Source: Dermatophagoides farinae (lineage: Eukaryota; Arthropoda; Arachnida; Sarcoptiformes; Pyroglyphidae). Taken from it: a DNA stretch of 64,000 bases. Shown here piece by piece: positions 36,158 through 47,923 of this stretch (position 1 is the stretch's first letter; each line of letters begins with the position of its first letter). The DNA lies in assembly GCF_024713945.1 (NCBI RefSeq), contig NC_134677.1, positions 5,955,001 to 6,019,000 on the forward strand, read 5' to 3'. Under the pieces are notes generated by a model that was given only the letters and a program-made list of their open reading frames with translations, did not search any database and was not told where the DNA came from. A program made the position numbers and the translations under genes.

Positions 36158-36869
36158 TTAATTTCGAAGCGCTTCAAGCCGTTGTCGCATCTTATCGATA
36201 TCTTCTTCCTCTTCTTCGGTTTTCTTTGGAGCAGTCTTTACGGATTCGGCAGGTAATGAATCAGATACTACTGATGGTGCTTTACCAAGTACACCGTCTG
36301 TGATTTCAAATAAAACTTTATCCACCTCTTCTTGGGCTTCCTCTTCCAATTCGTCATCGCCCAATGCATCTTCCATCGTTTCTTCCATCATTTCATCGAT
36401 AATACCAGCTTTCATCATTTCACGAGCTAGATCTTGCATAACACCAGAAATTTCAGAAATCTTGACGACATTTTGCATTGCACGCATTACATCGGTGGAT
36501 TTTTCTAAAGAATTAGCTACTCGTAATGTTGCCAATTGTTGTGTCATGTTCATCATGATTGAATTTAAATGCGCTTTAGATGTTTGCAAACGACTTATCT
36601 ATTAATAAAAATATTAAGAAACTGGAAACTGATAATCTTAAAAAACTAACCGCTTTACGAGCACCAACAATTTCTTTTGCAAAAACAACGCATACATCAC
36701 GATCACCACGTTTAGCTGCTTTCTTTAATTCGGCTTTAACTTTGGCCTCTTCACGTTGAATGGCCCGAATTTGTCGATCCAATAACATTTGTTGTTTTCG
36801 TAATTTGGAATTCCATTCACGAACCTGTTCTTTGGATGTTTGTTTTGGATCTTTACCGAATAGACCCAT
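36158..36869 (-). CDS. CHMP3: ESCRT-III subunit CHMP3 (VPS24)
   Basis: Core ESCRT-III component that polymerises on endosomal membranes with CHMP2 and CHMP4 for multivesicular-body sorting and scission. Two exons, 36869-36651 and 36598-36158, 219 residues (human 222). The N-terminal membrane-inserting MGLFGKDPKQ, basic helix 1 (SKLRKQQMLLDRQIRAIQRE), the helical hairpin with KRGDRDVCVVFAKEIVGARK, LATLRVANSLEKSTDVMRAM and the acidic C-terminal half EEEAQEEVDKVLFEITDGVL then GKAPSV are all in family order. The C-terminus DKMRQRLEALRN is a MIM1-type motif for VPS4/AMSH binding. Head-to-head with PSMG3. Confidence 0.96.
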
Positions 36870-37250
36870 GTTTATTGAATTTGATTAATTTTTCTGGTAA
36901 ATGAATGCAAAACAAAAAAAAATATTCTTGAAAAGAAAACGTTATATTTATCAATTTTTAGGATTAATTCATTAGTATCAAATTTAGATGATAATTCTTA
37001 TATATTATATATAATGTTTATGTATTCTTTCATCAAAATATAATGGAAAGAATTAGCTCAATTTTGAACACTGAATATTTACAGTAATGCAAAGAAATAC
37101 TTGCCAAGCCTACCTCTCTCTCTCTCGCCCTCTTACGACAACTACATTACAGTAAAGTTTTCGTAAATGTTTACGGGAAAACTCTTCAAGGATTCATCTT
37201 TCATCATAATAAAGTGCACGCCTGAATTTTTTTTTCTTAGAAATATCATA
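36870..37250. promoter_or_regulatory. putative shared promoter CHMP3/PSMG3
   Basis: 381 bp between divergent start codons, with a CT-repeat near 37113-37128. A TTCTTAG acceptor-like site sits 10 bp before the PSMG3 ATG, so PSMG3 may have a spliced 5' leader. Confidence 0.45.
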
Positions 37251-37628
37251 ATGAAGAATCATTATTGTCAAATAAAATTATCAGAAAATAGTCCAACCAT
37301 TACACTGGTTTACCTACCCAATCTTAATCTTTATGTGATAACCGATGCTAAAGGTTTTGGACAACATTGGATACGTGTGTCATATTGTCAGAAAGTTTAT
37401 GATACAAAATTATTACTTGGAATAGATGCCGATGATTATATGACATCGATTGCTCGTCATTTTGCCGAACCAATAATCAAATATAAATTATCGACCATTC
37501 AAGATCCATTAATAATGGTCAAAGAAATTGTATTAACTTTAAGTATTTCATTAAGAGATAAAGATCCTAAGCACATCAAAATGATTTGTGAAGAATTTGC
37601 GAAATATTTTCAAGAAAAACATGAATAA
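37251..37628 (+). CDS. PSMG3: proteasome assembly chaperone 3 homologue
   Basis: Predicted 125 residues (human PSMG3 122). This chaperone, with PSMG4, helps assemble the alpha ring of the 20S proteasome. The resemblance is structural rather than strong: an N-terminal strand NHYCQIKLSENSPTITLVYL, then YVITDAKGFGQHWIRVSY, TKLLLGIDADDYMTSIARHF (human TKVLLGQDEPLIHVFAKNL), and a final strand-helix LTLSISLRDKDPKHIKMICE (human LLAVAVKDKSMEGLKALRE). The Met at 37251 was preferred over the upstream Met at 37167 because it gives the family length. Single exon. Downstream gap to Rogdi is 370 bp. Confidence 0.65.
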   Translation: MKNHYCQIKLSENSPTITLVYLPNLNLYVITDAKGFGQHWIRVSYCQKVYDTKLLLGIDADDYMTSIARHFAEPIIKYKLSTIQDPLIMVKEIVLTLSISLRDKDPKHIKMICEEFAKYFQEKHE

Positions 37629-37997
37629 AATTGATTAATTTTTACTATTATAAATTGATATTTACTCATATTTTTTTTCTAAATTTGAAACCATACTGAA
37701 CCGGGAGTAAATGGATGTGTCATGAGTTTGTGCAATGTAAACTCATTCATACTAACACCGATATATCCTATAGATAGATAGCTATCTGGTTGGTTGTGTA
37801 ATATATGCTCAAATTTATTATATATACAATGAAACATGGCGTTATACACTTGTGGTATAATAATATCCATATTGGATAGTATTACTTACTAAGGAGTCAA
37901 ATGACCTAGAAATTATAATCAAAAACCTAATCAATATCAGTACTGTTAAATTCATCATTTTGAATCAAAAAAAAACATTGACAAAATTCATTGAAAA
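37629..37997. other. gap between PSMG3 and Rogdi
   Basis: 369 bp. A 63-residue minus-strand frame (37870-37679) is present with reasonable complexity but no recognisable family or splice context, so I leave it unannotated. Confidence 0.45.
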
Positions 37998-39403
37998 ATG
38001 GCCTCATTAATCAGCGATGAAATTATGACTTTGGTCAGCATTTTTCATTTGTTTTTTCTTGATAAAATAGTAATAATTTTCAAAATTTTCTCCAACAACA
38101 GAATGACGAATTTAAATGGTTATTACAAGAAGTGAATTGGATTATTAAACAAATTCATAATATAATTGTTGTAAGTCTGTCACTATTATAAAATTTATTC
38201 AACTTTTAATTGTTTTTTTTTGTTTGTAAACAAAACAAAGGAATGTAGCCGTCGATTTCCTGTCCCTATCGATGGTGTCGAAACAATGGTCAAAACGGAA
38301 AAATATATATTGGCTAGCATGAATAATGCCATGAATGATCAGATAAAAGTTTCGTGTACATTATGTGCCGATAATATTACACATGCGGTAATATCATTAA
38401 ATGTTTATATTATATTTTAAACACCAATGACAGAGAACATTCACTTGTTTATATTTGATGCAGGACATCAACATTCGTCTTCATAAACATCCTCAAGTTA
38501 ATCATCGTACTATCGTTCAAAACGATTGTCAATGGAAACTTCATCAGGTAATAATTATTATAATAAACTATTAATTTATATAATATGTAACGTACAAAAA
38601 TTTCAACCCTAAATTCAGATTTTGGATGCTTCAAATCATCTACGTTCAGCATTGAATATTTTAGATATGCCACCACTTCGATTTAATGATAACATCAAAA
38701 AATTTGATTTCAAAACTGCCGAAGAAGTTATAGAGGTGAAATAAATCTGAAATTTTATAGAAATTTTTTTACATAAAGAAATTTTGCAACAGCTAATCAA
38801 CAATATTATGGTTTGTTTGGATCGAGGCCGTAAAAGTCTAGTCGTACCCAAGAAAAGAAGTATAGAAGAATTACAACGAAGCTCAAATATGGTTAGTATA
38901 TCTATCAGTTAAATTGTAAAGATATATAATCATGATTAAATGATGTTTTTTTTTTCAATAGAAATCGCTTCAACCACCTCTACCTAATGATTTGGCAATA
39001 AGTTTTTACATTCAAGCCAATAAACTTATCTGCGCTGTATATCACATGTACAAAGATGGTTCAGGACAGAAAAAATTTGACATATCACAAGCTGAAATTT
39101 CGATTCCATGGCTTAATGAAGCACTAGTCTTATTTGCAAATGGTCTCCAATGTTGTCAACAATTAAAGGATAAAGTTCTGGTCTTTACTCAATACAAAGA
39201 TATGCAGGTGAAATGAATTTTGGAGAAAAAATATTTTGATTTATTATGATTATTCCTCATTTTATCATTATTCGTCATTGATTGCATGTTTGCTAATTGT
39301 TTTCTATTAAATTATTGTTTTTTTTTCTATTATGGTTGCAATAAAATAAATTTAATTACAGAAAAAAATTAAAGAATTGATTGATGATATGACATTGAGT
39401 TGA
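37998..39403 (+). CDS. rogdi: Rogdi (Rav2-like, RAVE complex)
   Basis: Homologue of Rogdi, the metazoan counterpart of yeast Rav2 that helps assemble the V-ATPase; human mutations cause Kohlschutter-Tonz syndrome. Eight exons: 37998-38033, 38102-38170, 38241-38387, 38464-38547, 38619-38735, 38793-38891, 38962-39207, 39362-39403; all junctions are phase 0 and total 279 residues (human 287). Matching blocks are DEFKWLLQEVNWIIKQIHNI, NDCQWKLHQILDASNHL (human DKQWKLQQIQDARNHV), FDFKTAEEVIELINNIMVCL, LPNDLAISFYIQANKLICAV and ISIPWLNEALVLFANGLQCC then QQLKDKVLVF (human [30 protein letters not shown]). The short introns of 55-155 bp are typical of the region. Confidence 0.95.
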
Positions 39404-39479
39404 AAATCAAGTCATAGGTTTTATGAAGAACTCAAATTTAGTCGCATTGTTTATATTATTTTCGAATGAAGAATCTCCG

Positions 39480-40388
39480 ATGGCCGTAAATTTTTCTAAT
39501 GATAATTTAGTGAAAATTACTTGCGATCAAGTTTCAAATGATGGCCATTGTATCGAAAATCTTATTTCAAATAATCCTGATATTTCACGAAACGGTTTTC
39601 TTGTCGAATATTACATTAGACCACCGGTTACCATCATAATTGATTTCATCAAATATTCTTTTGATTTGTTGTATTTGGAACTGGGATTGAGGCTAAGAGT
39701 TCATAAATCCAATGGCATTGAGATATATACGAAAAGATATTCAGATTACGTTCTGGTTGGCAGATATCGAGATCAGATACCAGATATTTTGACTGTTGTG
39801 AATGAAGGCTATCGACTAAGTAAGTTATTGCCATCACATGATAAAATCTATTCCAATGTTCATTATGTAAGCGGGAACAAATGGAAAAATTGTTGCGAAC
39901 TCAAGAGTATCAAAATTCGCATTTTTTCCAGTGAAAATTCATCTGTTCCTTGCCTTGGTTTCTTGAACCTATATGGAAAACCATTCGGGTTGAAAAAGAG
40001 TAATTTGGCCGAATTTTTAGCAACAATTCCACGATTTGATAACCAACCAAAACTTGAAAACGAAAATAAACGGCGATTAGATCCATCAGAATTGGAACAA
40101 TTTGCTCCGTTAGAATTCATGGATTCAATAACGAATGAAATTATGCGTACACCATATTTACTGCCTTCAAATAAAAACATTGATAAAACCACTTTGGATC
40201 GTTATTTGGATGGCAAAACACTTGAAGAATCAAAAGATCCATTTACTAACATTTCATTCAACGATACATATAAGCCACAAATCAATCATGAATTGAAATC
40301 ACGAATCGATCTTTTCATCAATACTGATGGTCAATCGGAGATTGAAAGACGACAAAATTTACGAAACAGATTATTAAACAATAGCTAA
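39480..40388 (+). CDS. UBOX5: U-box protein of the RNF37/UBOX5 type, lacking the C-terminal RING
   Basis: Predicted E3 ubiquitin ligase, 302 residues, intronless. The start MAVNFSNDNLVKITCDQVSN aligns with the N-terminus of UBOX5 (MVINL...CNKISADG), so I prefer it to the in-frame Met at 39423, which lies only 20 bp after the Rogdi stop. The N-terminal domain includes HCIENLISNN and GFLVEYYIRPPVTIIIDF (human GFRTEYFIKPPVYVTVSF). The U-box follows: PLEFMDSITNEIMRTPYLLP, then NKNIDKTTLDRYL and DPFTNISFNDTYKPQINHEL. Human UBOX5 is 541 residues with a RING finger at the C-terminus; this protein ends about 30 residues after the U-box and has no RING cysteines. The stop is clean and the next gene starts 80 bp on. 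Confidence 0.85.
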   Translation: MAVNFSNDNLVKITCDQVSNDGHCIENLISNNPDISRNGFLVEYYIRPPVTIIIDFIKYSFDLLYLELGLRLRVHKSNGIEIYTKRYSDYVLVGRYRDQIPDILTVVNEGYRLSKLLPSHDKIYSNVHYVSGNKWKNCCELKSIKIRIFSSENSSVPCLGFLNLYGKPFGLKKSNLAEFLATIPRFDNQPKLENENKRRLDPSELEQFAPLEFMDSITNEIMRTPYLLPSNKNIDKTTLDRYLDGKTLEESKDPFTNISFNDTYKPQINHELKSRIDLFINTDGQSEIERRQNLRNRLLNNS

Positions 40389-40468
40389 TTTCATTTCATT
40401 ATTATTAATAATTAAAACACTCTACTTATTCTATTATATGTTCTGTTCACATATTTTACTTATGCAAG

Positions 40469-42417
40469 ATGAAAAAATTCGGGCATCATTGGCATGAAAG
40501 CATATATCTATTTTTAGACTTTGTTGAGTGTTTAACATTTGATTCCGTAAAGAATGGCGTGCATATGAGTTTTTTTTATTTGCGTCCTTTAACCCAAAGA
40601 ATGTGGGCCGTTACTCAAGATGTATCATCAGCCGCTTTGGCGAATATTAAGGAATCGAATCATAACCAAAGTGTTCAATTCGCGCAATTTGTCTCGGTAA
40701 ATTTAATATATTTTGAATGGAATCTATGAATTGATCTAATTGTTGTTCTTATAAAGTCACTAGATCGATTACCTGATAAAATCGTTTTGAAAATATTCTC
40801 ATATTTGCCTCATCGTGAGATTGGTCGTGTGGCCAGAGTTTGTCGAAAATGGAGAATGATTGCTTGCGATTCACGATTATGGACTCATGTTTCACTTCGA
40901 CCTGAAGTTTCAGGATTACATGTGACTAGTTTGGAAACATTATTGGCATTAATTTCTATGCGTTTCGGGCCATCTTTACGATACATTGAATTACCTATCG
41001 AATTGATTACCCATACAGTTCTTCATGAATTGGCAAATAAGTGTGTCAATCTATCGAATATGTTATTGGATTTTTCAACAGCTATGCAATTGCACGATTT
41101 CAATGATTTACATTCATTTCCTACGAAATTACGCACAATGTGTATTTGTTTGTCTGAAGTTATTTTCATGGAAGGTTTTATGAGAAAAATTTATAATTTC
41201 ATCAATGGTTTAGAAGTTTTACATTTGATCGGCACTTATGAAAAGGCTGTTGAAGATGAAGAGGAAGAAATCTATGAAGTGGTCAACATTCATAAGCTCA
41301 AAAGTGCTATACCGAATTTACGCGTTGTGAATTTATTTGGCATCAATTTTGTTGATGATAGCCATGTTGAATCTTTGAGTAGCAATTGTATTCAGTTAGA
41401 ATGTTTAGCATTGAATTTTTGCGTCAAATTTACTGGCAGTGTATTGAAGACACTTTTCAATCGTTGTAAACGTTTGCGATGCCTATTGATGCAACATACA
41501 AGTAAGTCTAATAAACAAAAAAAAATCAGAAATAAACTTCATTTTATCCCGATTAATAGACCTTCAAGATGAACACATGATGAATGTGGAATGGGAAAAA
41601 ACATGCTTAGCAGAACTGGATATAACAGCCACTGAATTATCATCAGAATGTTTGATTAATGTACTTTGTCGAATACCATCGTTACGATATTTAAGCGCCG
41701 GTCAACAGGATTGTTTTACTGACGTTGTTCTCAAGGAATTCATGGAGAATGGCAATTCAAAATCATTAATTGTTCTTGATTTGGATCGCAATGAAAATCT
41801 TTCTGAAGAAATACTAATGAAATTTCTTAAAAATCAAGCTTCAAATCTACGTGGTCTTCAATTGTCTGGTATTCCACATTTGACTGAACAATTCTGGACT
41901 GCTATAATACCAGCATTAAAGAATATTCGGTTCGTACAAGTTATATTTTTGACAAACTGAATCTTATCTTATCATTATATGATTAGAATATTGGTCGTTG
42001 GAATGCCTGAAGGATGTTGTCAAAAAATACATCAAAAAATACATATTGATTCGTTGATTGATTCTATCGCTAATAATTGCGCTAATATAGAACGCTTGGA
42101 AATTCGTTGGGATCCAGAAACACTTCGTTTCTCTGATCGAAGTAATAAAGCTGTCGATTCGATACGATTAAAATGTCTGCGATTACGCTGCTGGTGTCTT
42201 AGTGACGGAAAATATTTCGAGATGGTAATTTTATATTATTTCATCGTTTAATCTATCATAATTATACAAAATATTAAAAATTCATCTTTTTTTTGTAAAA
42301 CAGGTTAAAAGTAATTTTGAACGTGCTGATAGAGCTACGGTGGTTCGTTCTACAACTAATTGTCGTGTTACATTAGTTTATTTGTTAAGCCATTACAGAG
42401 ATCTTATCTTCAATTGA
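40469..42417 (+). CDS. F-box/LRR protein, probable SCF substrate receptor
   Basis: Five exons: 40469-40696, 40757-41501, 41560-41929, 41987-42224, 42304-42417; total 564 residues. An N-terminal region of about 75 residues is followed by a clear F-box (LDRLPDKIVLKIFSYLPHRE, then IGRVARVCRKWRMIACDSRL) that would bind SKP1 in a Cullin-1 ligase. The rest is a degenerate leucine-rich-repeat array including LLALISMRFGPSLRYIELPI, HLIGTYEKAVEDEEEEIYEV (an acidic insert) and LECLALNFCVKFTGSVLKTL. The high complexity and smooth splicing suggest a conserved animal F-box protein; I do not assign a specific FBXL number. It lies 80 bp downstream of the U-box gene on the same strand. Confidence 0.88.
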
Positions 42418-45400
42418 TTTACGAAATGATTTACAGATTCCAGGTCCCTAAAGAAAAAAAATTTATCTGAATGATAAAACAATATTGATGATGACGATTA
42501 TCTATAATAATCATCACATTAATTTGTTCATTTGCCCTTAATCAAATTTTTTCTCTCTTTCAAATTTAATATTTCTTGTTTTTTGTTGTTTTTTTTGTCC
42601 AAATTCAACAAAACTAGATGATGATGATGACAATATCTGCATTATTGCAATGATTGATTTGAATTGTAAACTGTCGTTTGCCGAATATAATCTTAAACTG
42701 AACTAAATAAACTAAGATATGGATCATCACATAGATATCGATTTGATTAATTTTGATCTTTTAATAAAATGAAAAAAAAATCTCTTTTGGACTTTTTGAT
42801 ATGATTCGTTGATCAATATATGTCGCTTCTCTCATTCAACAGTTTTGTAATTAATTAATTAATTAATTAATTCAAAAACAAAAAATTAAAATTTCACAAC
42901 AGATTAAATGACACATAACCCATATGAAAAAAATGGCAAAGTTTAAAAGATAGAATACGAATTGAAATTGCAATTGAATTATTTTTTTTGTCGATTAAAA
43001 AATAATGGTGGTGAGTGTTTGTTATCATTGAACGATCATCCTGCCTCTGCATATGACATCTGTAATTTTTGCCATCATTTAGATTGGACGGTTTATTTTA
43101 TTCAATCTATTTACATGAAACTATTATTAATTTCAATGAAATTATCGTATACTACTATTTGAAAATAATATATACCAAACAAACTGCTAAAAAAAACAAT
43201 AATGTCTAACGGTTAATTAAGCGTCACTGAACTAACATGATAATTATTATATATTATTATCTCTTTGTAGTTCAATTGAATATTTTCATTAGATGATCAG
43301 TACACGGTTCAAACAATTTTATGGCCATGGATATGTGGGTATGAAAATGTCATCTGCCTATAGACACAACCACCATGATAATCTGATTTTCTCCAAAACT
43401 AAATGTCCGTTGAACAAAAAAAAAAAAAATATTCATTTGATTATTTTGATTATAAAAAAAATTAGTTTGAAAATTAATTTTTTTTCAAAATTATTTTCAG
43501 TATTCCATTCATTACCAGGATGAAATTTAACCACAGCGGAATTAAATTAACAACGTGAAAGATAAATGATGGTTAACAGTCTCATAAACGATGAACAACA
43601 ATTTGAATGAAATTTGACGATTCTTATCGATTTGTTGTATTTCGTTTTGCTCTGAATATGAATTGTGTATTTAATGAAATTATCCAACTAATCAATGATT
43701 CGAATCGTAATTTGTTGTTGCCTAGCTGCCCTTGGTAAAAATCATCATTGGCAACAGGTAGTGTTTACCAGAACACAAACAAGACAAGTGATATACTTGG
43801 CCAATATAAAACATACGAATATGTGAAACAAAACAGGTCTAGGTAGTTCATTCATTATTTCTATAGAGTTCCGTCAACAGGTAAAACAAGTCAATTTAAA
43901 TTCGAAAATTGTTAATATCCTAAATTCATAATTTGACTGGCCTTTTTGTGACCGTTCAATTAATGGTTGTATTGAAATGAAAAAAAAATTTTTTTATCGA
44001 TACATATATTGTCACACCCATTATTGCGTTCACAATAAGGCCTGATCAAATTCATTCGTACATTCATCGATTATATATCCGTGTTTACAAACAATCCTAA
44101 TATCTATTTTGATTTCTTGTTTTTTTTTATTGAAAAAAAATAATTACATTCTAATGATTTCATCTTATTACTATTCCAAATCAATAAAATAATTGTTGTT
44201 ACCACTTTTTTCCACTCTAGATCCATTAAAATATTGAAAATTTGTTGGATAAGTGAATCAAATAAAAATTGAATATATTTCACATCATTCTTTTCTGTCT
44301 TTCATGTTTGGAAAGAAAAATGTGGATAACACATATCTCAAAACGTTTACAACATAACTATAAAATCGCCCATTTTCCACTAAATTTCTTTTTTTTTATT
44401 TTGTGATAAATTTTCTAAATAAATTTTTATTTATTTTCAGAATGTCATAACAGCTGCTGCCATGATGAGTATGTTTTCGATCAATCAATCACAATATTAT
44501 CAATATATCGATTATATACCTTTAAATTGCAAATATAACGCGTCTTATACAAGAAAAAAAACGATTTTTATATGAGTACAACGAAACAATTTGTCCATAA
44601 ACAGAACAGATACGCTGACGTGTCTTTTGATTGAACCAGAAATTTATTTTCTCACTTAACAAATCATCTTTTTTCTTCGATGATTATGATGATGGCCATC
44701 ATCAAAAGATTTATCTTTCCAATGATTATGTTATTCATTCGATTATGTTTTTTTTTGATGTGATGATCATCATCAATCAATTGATTTATCAAAAAAAACA
44801 ACAGTTCCAGTTTCTTGTTTAAGTTTGCATACATATAACAAACATAGAAAAAAAAATATCAGACAGGGACAAATCAATTGGCAATATTTTTGGCGTGAAT
44901 GGAAAGACCAAAAAAAAACATTATCATCCATCAAACAAAAAACAAGACTTTGGATTCTACACAATGATGATGAATTGATGATTATTATTGGCGGCAGTTA
45001 TCATCATTCATATATTTGTGTGTAAATGTAAAGTGTTCTTTTTTTCTCGGTGATTGGAAACACTTAAAAGAAAAAATATTAGATTTATTGATATTTTTTC
45101 TATTAGAATTGATGAAATCGAACATATTTTGTTCCATGTGTGTGTGTGTGTGTGTGAGCTCGATATTCCAAATTCTACTTTTCAATTCTTTATAAAAATT
45201 ACTTTGTAGACATTTACATTGAAACAATTTTAAATTGTCCATTTCATCGATTGGATTTAAATATTGATTTTCTCTTTCCATATTTCTGTTTACTCCATGT
45301 CATTGATTATTAATCAATAAACAAGTAAGAAGATATGATTGGCATCATTGAATACACCGATGTCGATACAACCGGTGATGATGATGATGATCCGTTGATC

Positions 45401-46914
45401 CGATGTCCAAAAAAAAAAAAAATTTTTTTTTATTTGTCGTCAAGATGTTTGAGACAAGTGTGTAAGTTTTTTCACTAAATTATTTTCTCTGGTTTTGTTA
45501 TCTTATATATTTGTATATTTTTGGTGTTCTAGAAAATCTCTTATTTGTGTATGATGTGGTACTTTATAAAGTGCTCAATAGTAACCGATTAGCGGATTCA
45601 GAAAATAGAGAGAAAGAAAAACAGTGAAAATGATTATGATGATGGTGGTGGTGGAGACGACGTCGACGATGATGATGTTGATTATGATGATTATGATTAT
45701 GATGGTGATGGCGATGTGAATGGCAAATGCAGATGCGAATAGTGCTCCAGACTTAGTGGTGCCGCTAGGCAATCGTTATTTTTTTTTTGAAAATTCAATA
45801 ATAATGATGGTCGATGGCGACAAAAAAAAACTTGATCAGTTTAATTTTGTTTGCAATGTACAGATGTTTGTCGTTTCCATCATCAATATTCAATATCTCT
45901 GACCACACTTCATCACATCATAGATGATTCTTACTGATCATTCGACCATCATAATATTTTCATATATGTTGTTTATTCATCGATCAACAATAATCACTAC
46001 GTACCATTTTTTCCTTATTATCAAGTGTTTTCCAGCGTAATTTTGGGTAGCCAATATATACGATGATGTTTGAATAAATTAAATAATTCCGGTTAATGAT
46101 CATTCAAAATAATCGAAATTGATTGATCCATGTCTACTGTCATTCTATCCTGTTATATATCTATAATTAATCCATTATAATTATTAATAAGGATATTGAA
46201 ATGAAACTCGAGCGTTTCCATTTTCTCGTTTTTGTTATCGGCATTTCAACATAAGATCACCGGATCCTCAGCTTAATTTCATATATGATTGTTCTATTTA
46301 TGTTTTAAAAATTTTTCAAATCACTCTTTTCATTGAACAAGTCTGACGGCTGATATATAGTGATGATGGACAAAATAAGAGTGGAAATGATGATGAAAAG
46401 AGACGCCGATGATGGACAATTTTTTTTTCGCCCGGACATTGGAGTATATTTCGGGTCGAACTAATACTAACTTGATCGGGAAGTTTAACACCATCAATCC
46501 ATGGATTTTTTTCTGGCAAGTGTAGCAATGTGGACAAGTTTTTTTTCATAATTTTTTTTTCTTTCTTTCGAAATGTGATGACGACAACATGGAATACATT
46601 TTTTTACATTACGTAAGTATAATAAATTTTTATATATACAGACATTCTTTTGGAATATGAATGGAAATCGTATTCAAATCATCATCATCATCTTTTTGAG
46701 CATTGGTCTTCTAAGTAGTAGTGCCGCAGGTGATTAAATTTGAGAAAAAAACGGTAATTTACCTGCGCACGGCTACTTCATAGACCGAAATGCTTGTTTG
46801 ATACATCGAACTTTATATTATTTTTTAATTATTCATTAAAATTTTATTTTTTGCAATTATATTTTTTTTACTTTGTCAAATATATAATAAAATAACGTTT
46901 TTTTTCAAGATGTT
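42418..46914. other. 4.5 kb intergenic region
   Basis: AT-rich with a (TTAA)n tract at 42849-42872, a TG repeat near 45138-45156, and an ATG/GAT-rich block near 45630-45715 that opens an Asp-rich frame. Two short divergent frames near 46472-46549 (minus, ending at a GTTAGT donor) and 46657-46731 (plus, signal-peptide-like) could be first exons of unseen genes but I could not extend either. Otherwise nothing. Confidence 0.45.
42849..42872. repeat. (TTAA)n tetranucleotide repeat
   Basis: Six near-perfect units, self-complementary. Confidence 0.9.
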
Positions 46915-47755
46915 TTATTGTTTTTTCTTTTGCTTATTACCAATTTTCAATTGTTGTTGTTGTTGTTGCTGTTGAGACAATGGTTTTTTACCAAACATAT
47001 TGGCCATTACTTCAGATATTTCGGGCAATTCGGATCCTTGTAAATTTTGCAATTCCTAATGGATGGAAAAATTTCGATTTAATTTTTGATTAAAAATTTT
47101 CGATCTAAATTTGTATTACCCGTTGTGTTTCCAGATCTTGTGGATTGATAATTTTAGGAGCAATCATTATGAACAATAATGGCAATACCATCATTAATAC
47201 CATTGGATTGAAAATGAAATCGGTAATTTTCCAACTTTCACGAATTTGGAAATATTTAAATGGCGCTTTGGATTTAAATTTCAATGGATATAGTAATTGT
47301 ATGACTTCAGTAGTCTGTATATAATTGGTTTTTCGAGCTCGAATTTTTCCACGAGAATTCACATCCACACGGATAGAATCATAGAAATAATCGGCATTTG
47401 ATACTTCAACAACATATGAACCAGGAGGAATGTTAGTTATCTCGAAACTTCCATCCGATCTATTCATGTATTAAAAATTGATAAATAATTGAATGATTAT
47501 ATTAAAATTCATCAACAATTACTTGAGGAAGCCATAGTATTGTCCATAATTCACAATGACTTTGGTTCCAACTAAAAATTGCTCAGACGGACCAGAACCA
47601 TCTACATTATATACTTTTCCTTCAATTTTGTACAATTCATTAAGACTAGAAGGATTCGCAAATTCTTGTGAATTATCGAATGATTGACCAGAGACACTAT
47701 AAATAAAAGTAATTAGGAAACAAATAAAATTCGTCAACAATTTTTGAAGTCCCAT
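46915..47755 (-). CDS. EMC7: ER membrane protein complex subunit 7
   Basis: Luminal beta-sandwich subunit of the ER membrane complex with one transmembrane helix. Three exons, 47755-47523, 47459-47120 and 47055-46915 (233, 340, 141 nt), 237 residues (human 242). The Met at 47755 gives a signal peptide (QKLLTNFICFLITFIYSVSG). The luminal domain reads YKIEGKVYNVDGSGPSEQFL, then SDGSFEITNIPPGSYVVEV (human DGSFVVHDIPSGSYVVEV), YPLKFKSKAPFKYFQIRESW, then the membrane helix NPMVLMMVLPLLFIMIAPKI and the cytosolic tail with ELPEISEVMANMFG and a run of Gln and Lys. Head-to-head with UNC50, 168 bp apart. Confidence 0.95.
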
Positions 47756-47923
47756 GTTGAAATGATTGCAAATAATGATCATGTAAAAAAAATCTATAGA
47801 TGGAAAATTATCCTAATGTCTATTTTGAATCATATAGACTGCTCATGTTTAAATAGTAATTGAACACAACAATTCTTTGATGGATTTCGCTTTCGTTTTC
47901 CTAATTGAATCAAAAATAAAAAC
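47756..47923. promoter_or_regulatory. putative bidirectional promoter EMC7/UNC50
   Basis: 168 bp between divergent start codons, the shortest head-to-head gap in the window. Both transcripts must start here. Confidence 0.5.

Noticed and set aside
37679-37870. 63-residue minus-strand frame between PSMG3 and Rogdi
   Set aside because: Reasonable complexity but no recognisable motif, splice site or promoter context; too short to support.
45337-45462. Plus-strand frame MIGIIEYTDV... ending before a GTAAGT site
   Set aside because: Contains a long A-run/T-run and repeat-coded Asp tract; no downstream exon in the matching phase.
45590-45748. Asp-rich open frame ending in CRCE on the plus strand
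   Set aside because: Created by GAT/TAT repeats; the upstream acceptor-like site does not match the phase of any donor I found.
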